DNA from: Pristionchus mayeri
Taxonomy: Eukaryota; Nematoda; Chromadorea; Rhabditida; Neodiplogasteridae
Direction: 5' to 3'
Length of the DNA: 64,000 bases
Assembly (NCBI GenBank): GCA_036245805.1
Contig: BTRK01000006.1
Span: 28,338,901-28,402,900 of the forward strand
The position numbers were made by a program, and so were the translations under genes. The notes below the pieces were generated by a model. The model saw nothing but the letters and a program-made list of their open reading frames with translations. It had not been told where the DNA came from and searched no databases. Positions 12,011-21,924 of the stretch are shown here, piece after piece (the stretch's first letter is position 1; the number at the start of each line of letters is the position of its first letter).

Positions 12011-12465
12011 GTGCTAGAACGATATCATATTCACCATGGGCAGTTGTTCATTTTTCCAGGCGAGAAAGGCGAGACCTTGCGAGACCTCTCCGAGAAGATT
12101 TCGAAGGTCGACCCCAGCTTGTCATTTGTGCTTGGCGGAGCTGTCGAAGGTTCAAAGGCACCTGGCACTATTCGAGCCTATTCGTCGAATTGGCAGAAGC
12201 TAGCTGCATACGCCAAGGAGAAAGGATTAGACCCTCTTGCCCCTCCTCCCTTATAATCTACACCCTTAGGAGATTACTGGAGAGAAAATCTCTCTCTTCC
12301 GTTCGTGTTCTCTCGGCCTCTTTTTCTCACTTCGCAGCCCCTTTGTCATATCCTTACAATGCCATTTTATCCATGATTCACGACTCAGCACGTAGGAATT
12401 CGGTTGTAAACCACTATATCAGTGTGCCCAGATCGCTTATCGATCGATTCGTTACCTATGCCACC
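12011..12465 (+). pseudogene. Truncated tyrosine-recombinase N-terminal copy 4
   Basis: N-terminal module of the recombinase with a frame break after about 80 codons (ACCCTCTTGCCCC is short of one C relative to the full gene). Stops at TATGCCACC and joins repeat sequence. Confidence 0.75.
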
Positions 12466-13028
12466 GTTACCTATTCGTTACCTCGCACAATTCGTTACCT
12501 CGCACAATTCAGGAGAGGAACTGATGAGTTTCAGACTCAAATCCGGGAGGGGGATATGTTTCAGAAATGTATCAAGTTTCTGAGCATGCTCTTGGGTGGA
12601 GGCGGGGATTGTGGACGGCACCTCGCACAATTCAGGAGAGGAACTGATGAGTTCAGACTCAAATCCGGAGGGGGATATGTTTCAGAAATGTATCAAGTTT
12701 CTGAGCATGCTCTTGGGTGGAGGCGGGGATTGTGGACGGCACCTCGCACAATTCAGGAGAGGAACTGATGAGTTTCAGACTCAAATCCGGGAGGGGGATA
12801 TGTTTCAGAATGTATCAAGTTTCTGAGCATGCTCTTGGGTGGAGGCGGGGATTGTGGACGGCACCTCGCACAATTCAGGAGAGGAACTGATGAGTTTCAG
12901 ACTCAAATCCGGAGGGGGATATGTTTCAGAAATGTATCAAGTTTCTGAGCATGCTCTTGGGTGGAGGCGGGGATTGTGGACGGCACCTCGCACAATTCAG
13001 GAGAGGAACTGATGAGTTTCAGACTCAA
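12466..13028. repeat. 123-bp repeat array, unit 5 (~4.6 copies)
   Basis: Four full copies plus a part. Several copies lack one base (GAGTTCAGACT, ATCCGGAGGGGG, CAGAATGTATC), unlike the exact 123-bp period of units 4, 7 and 8. Confidence 0.9.
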
Positions 13029-13540
13029 CTTTCAGACTCAACGAGAGTTTCAGACTCTAGCGCGCTTCAACGATAAGATAGAAACTTACTTTCAACAGAT
13101 AAAATGTTTATCTCGTCGAGATCTACATTTATAGCCATGAATCAGGTCCCTGTGTCCGGTTTGACCTTATGTGCATTCTAGCGCCTTTCATTGGATTTCT
13201 CATGTTGTATTTTGAATTTCCAGATGCCCGCTTTTTGAGAGTCGTTTCCAGGAATGTTTTTGCATTATTGGAATTGTTGTTTGACGAAGAAGGTATCGGC
13301 AATAGCAATAAAAATAATACATTCGAATTCCCTCCCGTTTGCTAGCCCAGCCACGCAGTCTCTCTCCATTTCCCGTACTCTCTCGGCTGAGTATCGGCGT
13401 GACCTTGAGGTCGCGTCTCTTTCCCTAATCGATTTCTCCATTCTAGGTTTTCCTGGGAATAGCCCACCCTCCCGCCCAAATACAACCCCCCCCCCCCCCC
13501 ACTGCCCCCCCCCCCCCCCCGTCTGCGAGAGTCGAAGAGA

Positions 13541-13993
13541 GTGCTAGAACGATATCATATTCACCATGGGCAGTTGTTCATTTTTCCAGGCGAGAAAGGC
13601 GAGACCTTGCGAGACCTCTCCGAGAAGATTTCGAAGGTCGACCCAGCTTGTCATTTGTGCTGGCGGAGCTGTCGAAGGTTCAAAGGCACCTGGCACTATT
13701 CGAGCCTATTCGTCGAATTGGCAGAAGCTAGCTGCATACGCCAAGGAGAAAGGATTAGACCCCTCTTGCCCCTCCTCCCTTATAATCTACACCCTTAGGA
13801 GATTACTGAGAGAAAATCTCTCTCTTCCGTTCGTGTTCTCTCGGCCTCTTTTTCTCACTTCGCAGCCCCTTTGTCATATCCTTACAATGCCATTTTATCC
13901 ATGATTCACGACTCAGCACGTAGGAATTCGGTTGTAAACCACTATATCAGTGTGCCCAGATCGCTTATCGATCGATTCGTTACCTATGCCACC
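13541..13993 (+). pseudogene. Truncated tyrosine-recombinase N-terminal copy 5
   Basis: Same module with one-base deletions near 13,641 and 13,808, so it is not continuously open. Ends at TATGCCACC and joins GTTACCTATTCG. Confidence 0.75.
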
Positions 13994-14436
13994 GTTACCT
14001 ATTCGTTACCTCGCACAATTCGTTACCTCGCACAATTCAGGAGAGGAACTGATGAGTTTCAGACTCAAATCCGGAGGGGGATATGTTTCAGAAATGTATC
14101 AAGTTTCTGAGCATGCTCTTGGGTGGAGGCGGGGATTGTGGACGGCACCTCGCACAATTCAGGAGAGGAACTGATGAGTTTCAGACTCAAATCCGGGAGG
14201 GGGATATGTTTCAGAAATGTATCAAGTTTCTGAGCATGCTCTTGGGTGGAGGCGGGGATTGTGGACGGCACCTCGCACAATTCAGGAGAGGAACTGATGA
14301 GTTTCAGACTCAAATCCGGGAGGGGGATATGTTTCAGAAATGTATCAAGTTTCTGAGCATGCTCTTGGGTGGAGGCGGGATTGTGGACGGCACCTCGCAC
14401 AATTCAGGAGAGGAACTGATGAGTTTCAGACTCAAC
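13994..14436. repeat. 123-bp repeat array, unit 6 (~3.6 copies), unit truncated
   Basis: The repeats are followed by the CTAGCGCGC segment and linker, but the linker is cut at 14,658 (GAGTCGTTTCCAG) and joined directly to ACAATGTTGTGGACGG of the next array. This unit therefore lacks the poly-C tracts and the recombinase module. Confidence 0.85.
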
Positions 14437-14658
14437 TTTCAGACTCAACGAGAGTTTCAGACTCTAGCGCGCTTCAACGATAAGATAGAAACTTACTTTC
14501 AACAGATAAAATGTTTATCTCGTCGAGATCTACATTTATAGCCATGAATCAGGTCCCTGTGTCCGGTTTGACCTTATGTGCATTCTAGCGCCTTTCATTG
14601 GATTTCTCATGTTGTATTTTGCATTTCCAGATGCCCGCTTTTTGAGAGTCGTTTCCAG

Positions 14659-15091
14659 ACAATGTTGTGGACGGCACCTCGCACAATTCAGGAGAGGAAC
14701 TGATGAGTTTCAGACTCAAATCCGGGAGGGGGATATGTTTCAGAAATGTATCAAGTTTCTGAGCATGCTCTTGGGTGGAGGCGGGGATTGTGGACGGCAC
14801 CTCGCACAATTCAGGAGAGGAACTGATGAGTTTCAGACTCAAATCCGGGAGGGGGATATGTTTCAGAAATGTATCAAGTTTCTGAGCATGCTCTTGGGTG
14901 GAGGCGGGGATTGTGGACGGCACCTCGCACAATTCAGGAGAGGAACTGATGAGTTTCAGACTCAAATCCGGGAGGGGGATATGTTTCAGAAATGTATCAA
15001 GTTTCTGAGCATGCTCTTGGGTGGAGGCGGGGATTGTGGACGGCACCTCGCACAATTCAGGAGAGGAACTGATGAGTTTCAGACTCAACTT
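14659..15091. repeat. 123-bp repeat array, unit 7 (~3.5 copies)
   Basis: Begins with ACAATGTTGTGGACGG, the same atypical start seen at the left edge of the whole array (6,898). Full copies keep the 123-bp period. Confidence 0.9.
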
Positions 15092-15599
15092 TCAGACTCA
15101 ACGAGAGTTTCAGACTCTAGCGCGCTTCAACGATAAGATAGAAACTTACTTTCAACAGATAAAATGTTTATCTCGTCGAGATCTACATTTATAGCCATGA
15201 ATCAGGTCCCTGTGTCCGGTTTGACCTTATGTGCATTCTAGCGCCTTTCATTGGATTTCTCATGTTGTATTTTGCATTTCCAGATGCCCGCTTTTTGAGA
15301 GTCGTTTCCAGGAATGTTTTTGCATTATTGGAATTGTTGTTTGACGAAGAAGGTATCGGCAATAGCAATAAAAATAATACATTCGAATTCCCTCCCGTTT
15401 GCTAGCCCAGCCACGCAGTCTCTCTCCATTTCCCGTACTCTCTCGGCTGAGTATCGGCGTGACCTTGAGGTCGCGTCTCTTTCCCTAATCGATTTCTCCA
15501 TTCTAGGTTTTTCCTGGGAATAGCCCACCCTCCCGCCCAAATACAACCCCCCCCCCCCCCCCACTGCCCCCCCCCCCCCGTCTGCGAGAGTCGAAGAGA

Positions 15600-16115
15600 G
15601 TGCTAGAACGATATCATATTCACCATGGGCAGTTGTTCATTTTTCCAGGCGAGAAAGGCGAGACCTTGCGAGACCTCTCCGAGAAGATTTCGAAGGTCGA
15701 CCCCAGCTTGTCATTTGTGCTTGGCGGAGCTGTCGAAGGTTCAAAGGCACCTGGCACTATTCGAGCCTATTCGTCGAATTGGCAGAAGCTAGCTGCATAC
15801 GCCAAGGAGAAAGGATTAGACCCCTCTTGCCCCTCCTCCCTTATAATCTACACCCTTAGGAGATTACTGGAGAGAAAATCTCTCTCTTCCGTTCGTGTTC
15901 TCTCGGCCTCTTTTTCTCACTTCGCAGCCCCTTTGTCATATCCTTACAATGCCATTTTATCCATGATTCACGACTCAGCACGTAGGAATTCGGTTGTAAA
16001 CCACTATATCAGTGTGCCCAGATCGCTTATCGATCGATTCGTTACCTATGCCACCCGTTACCTATTCGTTACCTCGCACAATTCGTTACCTCGCACAATT
16101 CAGGAGAGGAACTGA
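15600..16115 (+). pseudogene. Truncated but open tyrosine-recombinase N-terminal copy 6
   Basis: This copy is continuously open for 171 codons from GTG. The first ~152 residues equal those of the complete recombinase, including the core-binding region (TIRAYSSNWQKLAAYAKEKG). The tail (RYLFVTSHNSLPRTIQERN) is translated repeat junction. It lacks every catalytic residue. If expressed it would be a DNA-binding-only fragment. Whether it is transcribed cannot be seen. Confidence 0.7.
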
Positions 16116-16502
16116 TGAGTTTCAGACTCAAATCCGGGAGGGGGATATGTTTCAGAAATGTATCAAGTTTCTGAGCATGCTCTTGGGTGGAGGCGGGGAT
16201 TGTGGACGGCACCTCGCACAATTCAGGAGAGGAACTGATGAGTTTCAGACTCAAATCCGGGAGGGGGATATGTTTCAGAAATGTATCAAGTTTCTGAGCA
16301 TGCTCTTGGGTGGAGGCGGGGATTGTGGACGGCACCTCGCACAATTCAGGAGAGGAACTGATGAGTTTCAGACTCAAATCCGGGAGGGGGATATGTTTCA
16401 GAAATGTATCAAGTTTCTGAGCATGCTCTTGGGTGGAGGCGGGGATTGTGGACGGCACCTCGCACAATTCAGGAGAGGAACTGATGAGTTTCAGACTCAA
16501 CT
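16056..16502. repeat. 123-bp repeat array, unit 8 (~3.6 copies)
   Basis: Last repeat set before the complete recombinase. Identical in form to units 4 and 7. Encodes, if read, a 41-residue periodic peptide on the plus strand (motif QFRRGTDEFQTQ) and another on the minus strand (motif LISSSPELCEVPS). Confidence 0.9.
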
Positions 16503-17008
16503 TTCAGACTCAACGAGAGTTTCAGACTCTAGCGCGCTTCAACGATAAGATAGAAACTTACTTTCAACAGATAAAATGTTTATCTCGTCGAGATCTACAT
16601 TTATAGCCATGAATCAGGTCCCTGTGTCCGGTTTGACCTTATGTGCATTCTAGCGCCTTTCATTGGATTTCTCATGTTGTATTTTGCATTTCCAGATGCC
16701 CGCTTTTTGAGAGTCGTTTCCAGGAATGTTTTTGCATTATTGGAATTGTTGTTTGACGAAGAAGGTATCGGCAATAGCAATAAAAATAATACATTCGAAT
16801 TCCCTCCCGTTTGCTAGCCCAGCCACGCAGTCTCTCTCCATTTCCCGTACTCTCTCGGCTGAGTATCGGCGTGACCTTGAGGTCGCGTCTCTTTCCCTAA
16901 TCGATTTCTCCATTCTAGGTTTTTCCTGGGAATAGCCCACCCTCCCGCCCAAATACAACCCCCCCCCCCCCCACTGCCCCCCCCCCCCGTCTGCGAGAGT
17001 CGAAGAGA
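16503..17008 (+). repeat. Linker and paired poly-C module of the last unit
   Basis: Contains CTAGCGCGCTTCAACGATAA, then GCCATGAATCAGGTCCCTG, then two poly-C tracts split by ACTG (16,959-16,988). Equivalent linkers lie at about 7,480-7,978, 8,655-9,166, 10,406-10,606, 11,530-12,010, 13,057-13,540, 14,463-14,658 (truncated) and 15,114-15,599. Parts of this linker also form the centre of the palindrome at 25.6-25.9 kb. It may carry the 5' end or promoter of the recombinase, but I find no clear start codon in frame. Confidence 0.7.
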
Positions 17009-17983
17009 GTGCTAGAACGATATCATATTCACCATGGGCAGTTGTTCATTTTTCCAGGCGAGAAAGGCGAGACCTTGCGAGACCTCTCCGAGAAGATTTC
17101 GAAGGTCGACCCCAGCTTGTCATTTGTGCTTGGCGGAGCTGTCGAAGGTTCAAAGGCACCTGGCACTATTCGAGCCTATTCGTCGAATTGGCAGAAGCTA
17201 GCTGCATACGCCAAGGAGAAAGGATTAGACCCCTCTTGCCCCTCCTCCCTTATAATCTACACCCTTAGGAGATTACTGGAGAGAAAATCTCTCTCTTCCG
17301 TTCGTGTTCTCTCGGCCTCTTTTTCTCACTTCGCAGCCCCTTTGTCATATCCTTACAATGCCATTTTATCCATGATTCACGACTCAGCACGTAGGAATTC
17401 GGTTGTAAACCACTATATCAGTGTGCCCAGATCGCTTATCGATCGATTCGTTACCTATGCCACCCTTAATCCGTCAGACCTCTCCATTGTTCGTAGTGCC
17501 CTAGGGGCAGCCCTCTCCTTCTCTGCCCTCCTCCGAGTGGGCGAACTTCTGGCCCTCCGATGGGTCGATGTCCAGCTGTCGTCCGAGACACTCCAGATCA
17601 CGGTCACACGAGCGAAGAACGACCAGTACGCGGAGGGAAGGGAGACGTTTATCTCCGCTAAGGAAGACTCCCCTGCCCTTGCCCTTTTCCATTCGTACCG
17701 GGAGAGAGTCCCGCCCTCAGTCTGGGTATTCCCTTCCTTCTCCCACCCCCTCTCCCCAATCTCGGCAGACACGTTCAGGCAAGACATCAAGTTTCTCTGC
17801 GACGCCGTTCAAGCAGAGAAGATCACCCCCCACCAGTTGCGGGCGGGGGGAGTCAACGAATCCCTTCGACAAGGAACTTCTCTAGAGGCCGTCCAGAGGA
17901 GGGGAAGGTGGAAGTCGGCCGGGGGGATCGCCCCATACATCCGTGACTCGTTGGAAGCTCAGGGAGGCGCCCTCTCCTTGTAG
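17009..17983 (+). CDS. Tyrosine recombinase (phage-integrase family), complete catalytic domain
   Basis: A 324-residue reading with an N-terminal SAM-like core-binding region (about 50-130) and a C-terminal catalytic domain (about 155-310). The catalytic set of the tyrosine recombinase family is present: Arg176 in LLRVGELLALRW, a candidate Lys203 (RAKND), His275 and Arg278 (PHQLRAGG), Trp301 (RRGRWKS) and the nucleophile Tyr310 (IAPYIRD). Such enzymes cut and join DNA at specific sites through a 3'-phosphotyrosine. In animals they occur in Cryptons and DIRS/PAT retroelements. No reverse transcriptase lies nearby, so a recombinase-only element is possible. The given start is GTG; there is no in-frame ATG until residue 122, so the true 5' end may lie in an upstream exon. 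Codon use is more GC-rich than the surroundings. The stop TAG ends at 17,983. Confidence 0.85.
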   Translation: MLERYHIHHGQLFIFPGEKGETLRDLSEKISKVDPSLSFVLGGAVEGSKAPGTIRAYSSNWQKLAAYAKEKGLDPSCPSSLIIYTLRRLLERKSLSSVRVLSASFSHFAAPLSYPYNAILSMIHDSARRNSVVNHYISVPRSLIDRFVTYATLNPSDLSIVRSALGAALSFSALLRVGELLALRWVDVQLSSETLQITVTRAKNDQYAEGRETFISAKEDSPALALFHSYRERVPPSVWVFPSFSHPLSPISADTFRQDIKFLCDAVQAEKITPHQLRAGGVNESLRQGTSLEAVQRRGRWKSAGGIAPYIRDSLEAQGGALSL

Positions 17984-18252
17984 CCATTGTCCCCCTACCC
18001 TCTCTTTTAACTTGTTCTCTTGTACCATCTGTGCCATTGACTTCCGTCCCCTCCCCTTTTTTCCTCTCTTCCCTCGACATTTTGATGTTGTGTTTTCTCT
18101 AGACCATCTTTACTGTTTGTTTGTTGTGATCGTCTACGATCAACCTTAGTCTCGGTGATAACATTGTAAACTATTCCCGCCCAGGATAAAGCCGATGCCT
18201 AATGAGTCAAACTGCAGTTATCACGTATGGAGTTTACAACAGAAGTGATAAA
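17984..18252. other. 3' flank of recombinase, no gene
   Basis: Pyrimidine-rich for about 150 bp after the stop, then a segment with GTGATAACATTGTAAACT and a weakly inverted AGTTTACAACAGAAGTGAT near 18,150-18,250. It could be the right terminus of the recombinase element, but no counterpart at the left end of the array was found. Confidence 0.35.
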
Positions 18253-19178
18253 CAACCTTAGCGCAATAGAGCTCATCCCGCAACTTGGAAAAGGTCAAAA
18301 TATCGATTTTCAAATTTTCGGTCGGAAGTTCATTTATGACCAATGAAAGCGCAATAACATGGGGGGAAACAAAGTCAAATGTTGTTTTCGGTCGTTTTAG
18401 ATGATTTTGAGCCCAAATGAGGTAAATTGAAGATACGGAAGTACTCTTGTCCGGAACTCGTTTTTAGGTCGTTTCACCATATTGAGCCCGCTTTTTTTTC
18501 TAAACTCCGATTTCCCTAATTTTTGGGCAGGAGTGAGGCACATACATGTACAACAACTTAAGCATGATAACTCAAAAGGAATTTCCGATTTCCAAAGTTA
18601 TGACATTTTTGGTTCCACCGACCGCTCCGCATCAGGATGAACACCACGAATGATTCTGTCAACATGAAAGTTGTAGCGCATGTTATGAGCTTTCTTTCTA
18701 AGCAAAGAACGACTTTCTATCGTTATTTTAAACGATTTTATGATCATTTTTGTGTTCCCGATTTGACTTTCGAAAAGTGATAGTCCAATGTTTGGCCTTC
18801 TGAATCTCGACGATGACGACAGATATCGAAATTCTGACGACGCAGTTTGAAAGAGCATCATTTGAAGTACTTCCCATAGAAATTTCTTCCAGATAGGATA
18901 AACTTTTTTCCTACCGCCGCGGCGTGGTCGATTCTCTCGCGATTCCTCTCATATGAGAGGAATCGCGAGAGAATCGACCATTTGAGAGGGACAGCGGCGG
19001 GAGGAATCAACTTAGTCCTATCGGGAAACAATTTTTATGAGAAGTAGATACTTTATGAGAAGTAGATACCTCTCATATATCAGGTTGTCCGGAAAATCTT
19101 TGTATATGGTTTTGTTTTAACACTGCTCGTTCCTAATGCACTTTGGATTTCTCTCATTCCTAGTGAATAACAAACAAA
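18253..19178. repeat. Partial copy of the large palindrome arm
   Basis: CAACCTTAGCGCAATAGAGC onward matches the right arm of the palindrome from about 25,950, diverged by several substitutions. It contains the TTTTTGGGCAGGAGTGAGG block and the arm block at 18,598-18,861. At 19,079 it ends in the left terminus of the mariner (TCAGGTTGTCCGGAAAATC) and only the first ~100 bp of that transposon. Confidence 0.75.
18925..18980. repeat. Perfect 28-bp-arm hairpin
   Basis: TGGTCGATTCTCTCGCGATT is followed, without spacer, by its exact inverse around CTCATATGAG (centre 18,952). In the related arm copies (24.88 kb and 26.65 kb) only one half is present, so the hairpin is specific to this copy. Confidence 0.9.
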
Positions 19179-19640
19179 TGATGCTCTTTCAAACTGCGTT
19201 GTCCGAATTTCGATATCTGTCGTCATCGTTGAGATTCAGATGACCAAACATGGTGCTATCACTTTTCGACTGTCAAATCGCGCTCACATAAATGATCATA
19301 AATCTGGTTAAAATTAAGATAAAGGTCCGTTCTTTTTTTCCAAAGAAAGCTACCATCCTGATCTATAACTTCACTATTGACATCATCATTCCTAGTCTTC
19401 ATCCTGGTGCGGGGCGGTCGGGTGGACCAAAAGTTACGGAACTTTGCAAATCGGAAAAACTTTCTGAACGTTGCACGCACTATATGTACTACAACTTAAG
19501 CATGATAACTCACATGGACATGGTCAGAACTCACATATTCCGATCTGTACAATATTTCGGGGTTGGAATTTAGTCCCCATGGGATTCTCAAAACTGTTTG
19601 CGAAAGTTCCAAAATGTTCCTGGGAGTTGACTTATGAACG
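19179..19640. repeat. Inverted partner of 18.6 kb block plus repeat copy B
   Basis: 19,179-19,450 is a diverged inverted relative of 18,598-18,861 (AATGATGCTCTTTCAAACTG, CATCCTGGTGCGGGGCGGTC). 19,474-19,640 matches 5,797-5,966. Non-coding. Confidence 0.6.
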
Positions 19641-19719
19641 TTAATAACTTTTCCGTGCAAAATCCTTACGCAATCTCTGCGGCACTCTTCATCAGCCTTT
19701 TACCCGAACGAATCAACAG

Positions 19720-19790
19720 CGGCGGTGGTACAATGGTAGTGATATGAGGCGATGTGGCGAAGGATGTGGGTTCGTTCCCCTCCCTCGTGC
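19720..19790 (+). pseudogene. tRNA-derived segment in MITE arm
   Basis: TGGTACAATGGTAGTG resembles a pol III A box. About 40 bases on, GGGTTCGTTCCCC resembles a B box and T arm. The spacing fits a tRNA 5' half and T arm, but the acceptor stem does not pair, so it is a tRNA-derived relic and not a functional gene. Confidence 0.45.
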
Positions 19791-20179
19791 AAATTTTTTG
19801 ACCATTTTTGGAAGGTTGTTATTGCAAGTCCAATGTTCATACGTATTGAAATTGGCATGGTTTGAAAACTTACGGCTACATTTCAATGGATCTGGAGTTG
19901 AATAAAAAATAAAATATTTCGAAACTGTAAATGAGCTTCATTTACCGATGTTAAAATTTGGAACGTCTTTCGCTATGATGATGATAACAAGATGGATCCT
20001 CTATATCTCCCTGTACATGAAGATGAAAGCAAGTTCGTTGGTTTCGAAACACTTTTCTCGAATCTCTCGAACATAGCAATTGAAATGTAGCCGTAAATTT
20101 TCAAAACATGCACATTTCAAAACGTATGAACATTGGACTTGCAATGACAACCTTCCAAAAATGGGCAAAAAAATTTCCA

Positions 20180-20250
20180 GGGGGGAGGGACCGAACCCAC
20201 ATCCTTCGCCACACCGCCTCACATCACTACCACTGTTGACTCGTTCATGT
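20180..20250 (-). pseudogene. tRNA-derived segment, inverted partner
   Basis: Inverted counterpart of the 19.72 kb segment. The minus strand shows GGGTTCGGTCCCTC (B-box-like) and ACAGTGGTAGTGATGTGAGG. It is diverged from its partner. Confidence 0.4.
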
Positions 20251-20312
20251 AAAAGGCTGATGAAGAGTGCCGCAGAGTTTGCGTAAGGATTTTGCATGGA
20301 AAACTTATTAAC

Positions 20313-20940
20313 ACGTGTCTTCTGAGAGATTGCATGAATCCCACACCCCTGTTTGACAAAATGTTCAAAATGCTTCGATCTCTACCATATTATCATGGTT
20401 GATGTACCATATTATCATGGTTGATGTACGAAGATAAGAAACTTTCAGCTTAAGTTTCAAAGCCGTAAATTCAAAATTGCCTAAAAGCCGGCTCTGGAAT
20501 TTTCAAAACTTCAAAATTCTGTATAATCGTTCAACGTTGAGCTACAGTGAAGGTAGACGGTGTAAAATTACCAGCTCGACGAGCTGAACATCTTTCATGT
20601 TGATAACTTTGAGAAAGGAGAAAAATATATTAGTGAAAAATTAAAATTCATTTTTTCGAGTTGAATTTTCGAAGAAATTTCAATGTCGTGAAAACAAATG
20701 TTCCAACCAACCACGAGATTATTATAGATTCGAAATCTACGCCTTTTTCTACCCCGTATAAACGTTTTTGCTGCCCAATCGTGAATGGTATTCGTTCTCA
20801 TTTTTCGCCTTGAACGTGCTAAATCTCAACTTTTCTTGTTATTTCCAAATTTTCGTTTGACTGTAACAACTTCCTACAGCTTCCAATCGCGTTCTACTTT
20901 GGACGAGGAATCGTACTGGAGCATATAAGGAGGGTGGGTA
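20313..20940. repeat. Dispersed fold-back-family copy B
   Basis: Begins with CACGTGTCTTCTGAGAGATT, the end found on fold-backs at 40.1 and 51.5 kb, and continues with the CCTAAAAGCCGGCTC block through to GGACGAGGAATCGTACTGGA. It is collinear with 6,195-6,770. A 20-bp direct repeat (ATATTATCATGGTTGATGTA) occurs at about 20,388-20,428. Confidence 0.7.
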
Positions 20941-21397
20941 GTAGCATTCCCATTTCACAAACATGTTAAAGTGATAAGCAAATATCGAAAGTGTGCAATA
21001 ATAGCTTAAGTGGGTCCCGACCGTTTTTATTATTGAACATATTGTACGATAAAGCCCTTTACAATTGAACGTGTTTCAATATTTGGAAGGTTCCCAAATA
21101 TTGAAACCTCTTCAATACTATCTCCCTTAGAATATAAGATGTTTCAATATTTGGGATAGTCGCAAAAATTAGAGTTGTTCACATATTTGGAGACTTCCAA
21201 ACATTTGTTGTAAATATTTGTTATGAGTCTTTTCAGGTGATCTGGCTCGAGTTCGAGAAGAGATTTTTTATAGCACATTTTTATCAACAACACCAACAAT
21301 ATCATAAACATCAATTTGAGCAACAAGATGAATAAACTATTCAATTGTGCTATATGGAAGTGATAAATTTGTTCAATAATAGTCATTCTCTTAGGGA
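20941..21397. other. AT-rich stretch with small inverted repeats
   Basis: Contains TTTCAATATTTGG and inverse copies (CCAAATATTGAAA) between 21,078 and 21,165. A minus-strand ORF (21,144-21,386) has a hydrophobic run but no family resemblance. It may be the 3' region of the minus-strand gene to its right. Confidence 0.35.
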
Positions 21398-21924
21398 TTA
21401 TTCATAGGAATCAGAAAGAAGCAGACCAGAAGATTGCGCAGCTTTTAGCTTACTTGATCTATTGCGCGTCTTCTTCATAACACCACTCTCTCTCCTTTTT
21501 CCATCCGGAGTGTAGCAATCTTTGTACTTCTTGTTGTCACTCCAATCATCCGTCATCGTTGATTGCTTTTCTAGAAGCTCTCTTCTCAAACCGTCCGTGG
21601 TAGCAGTGAGGGTGGACACGCGATTCACCGAGCAGCGCGCAGCAACAGCTGCAAAATGTTGAATACACAATGATAAACTTTTCAGATTGAGGAATTCAGA
21701 TAAATTGTTTGCACTCACCGAATGGACCAGGAGATGTTCCACATACGAATACGGCATTTCATTCGTTGTTCGATACGTCTAGATCCGCCTCGAACGAGAG
21801 CAGACGTAGGCACTGAAGGAGTTTATTGTAGAAATGACAAAATTATTAAGTGTGTCCGGCTATTGAATATTGTCGTACCGTTGAAATATTGTTGTAGTTA
21901 TAGTTCCTTCGATCTTCATTTCTG

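Larger units (their letters stand above)
6773..17983 (+). repeat. Higher-order tandem array built from a tyrosine-recombinase element
   Basis: About eight head-to-tail units with a typical period near 1.40-1.41 kb (ORF starts at 10,607, 12,011, then 15,600, 17,009) fill this region. A full unit reads: several 123-bp repeats; a shared segment starting CTAGCGCGCTTCAACGATAA; a linker starting GCCATGAATCAGGTCCCTG; two poly-C tracts separated by ACTG; then the first ~150 codons of a tyrosine recombinase. The recombinase reading stops at the same place (..TATGCCACC) in most units, where the next set of 123-bp repeats begins. Only the last unit continues into the catalytic domain. Copies differ mainly by single-base indels. 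Confidence 0.9.
19641..20312. mobile_element. Palindromic element with tRNA-like arms
   Basis: Inverted ends TTAATAACTTTTCC..GCAAAATCCTTACGCAA and its inverse at 20,275-20,312 enclose arms that pair nearly to the centre (about 19,975). Each arm carries a tRNA-like promoter segment. It sits exactly where copy A at 5.97 kb instead holds a TTAA MITE. Confidence 0.75.

Noticed and set aside
17455..17790. Minus-strand and shifted ORFs inside the recombinase
   Set aside because: Shadows of the GC-rich recombinase frame, which carries all catalytic residues.
6773..17983. CRISPR-like or centromeric satellite interpretation of the array
   Set aside because: Repeats are 123 bp without variable spacers, and the unit includes a protein-coding module. 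A eukaryotic setting excludes CRISPR.
17009..17983. Assignment of the recombinase to a DIRS/PAT retroelement
   Set aside because: No reverse transcriptase, RNase H or methyltransferase reading lies within several kb on either side. Kept as tyrosine recombinase of undecided element type.
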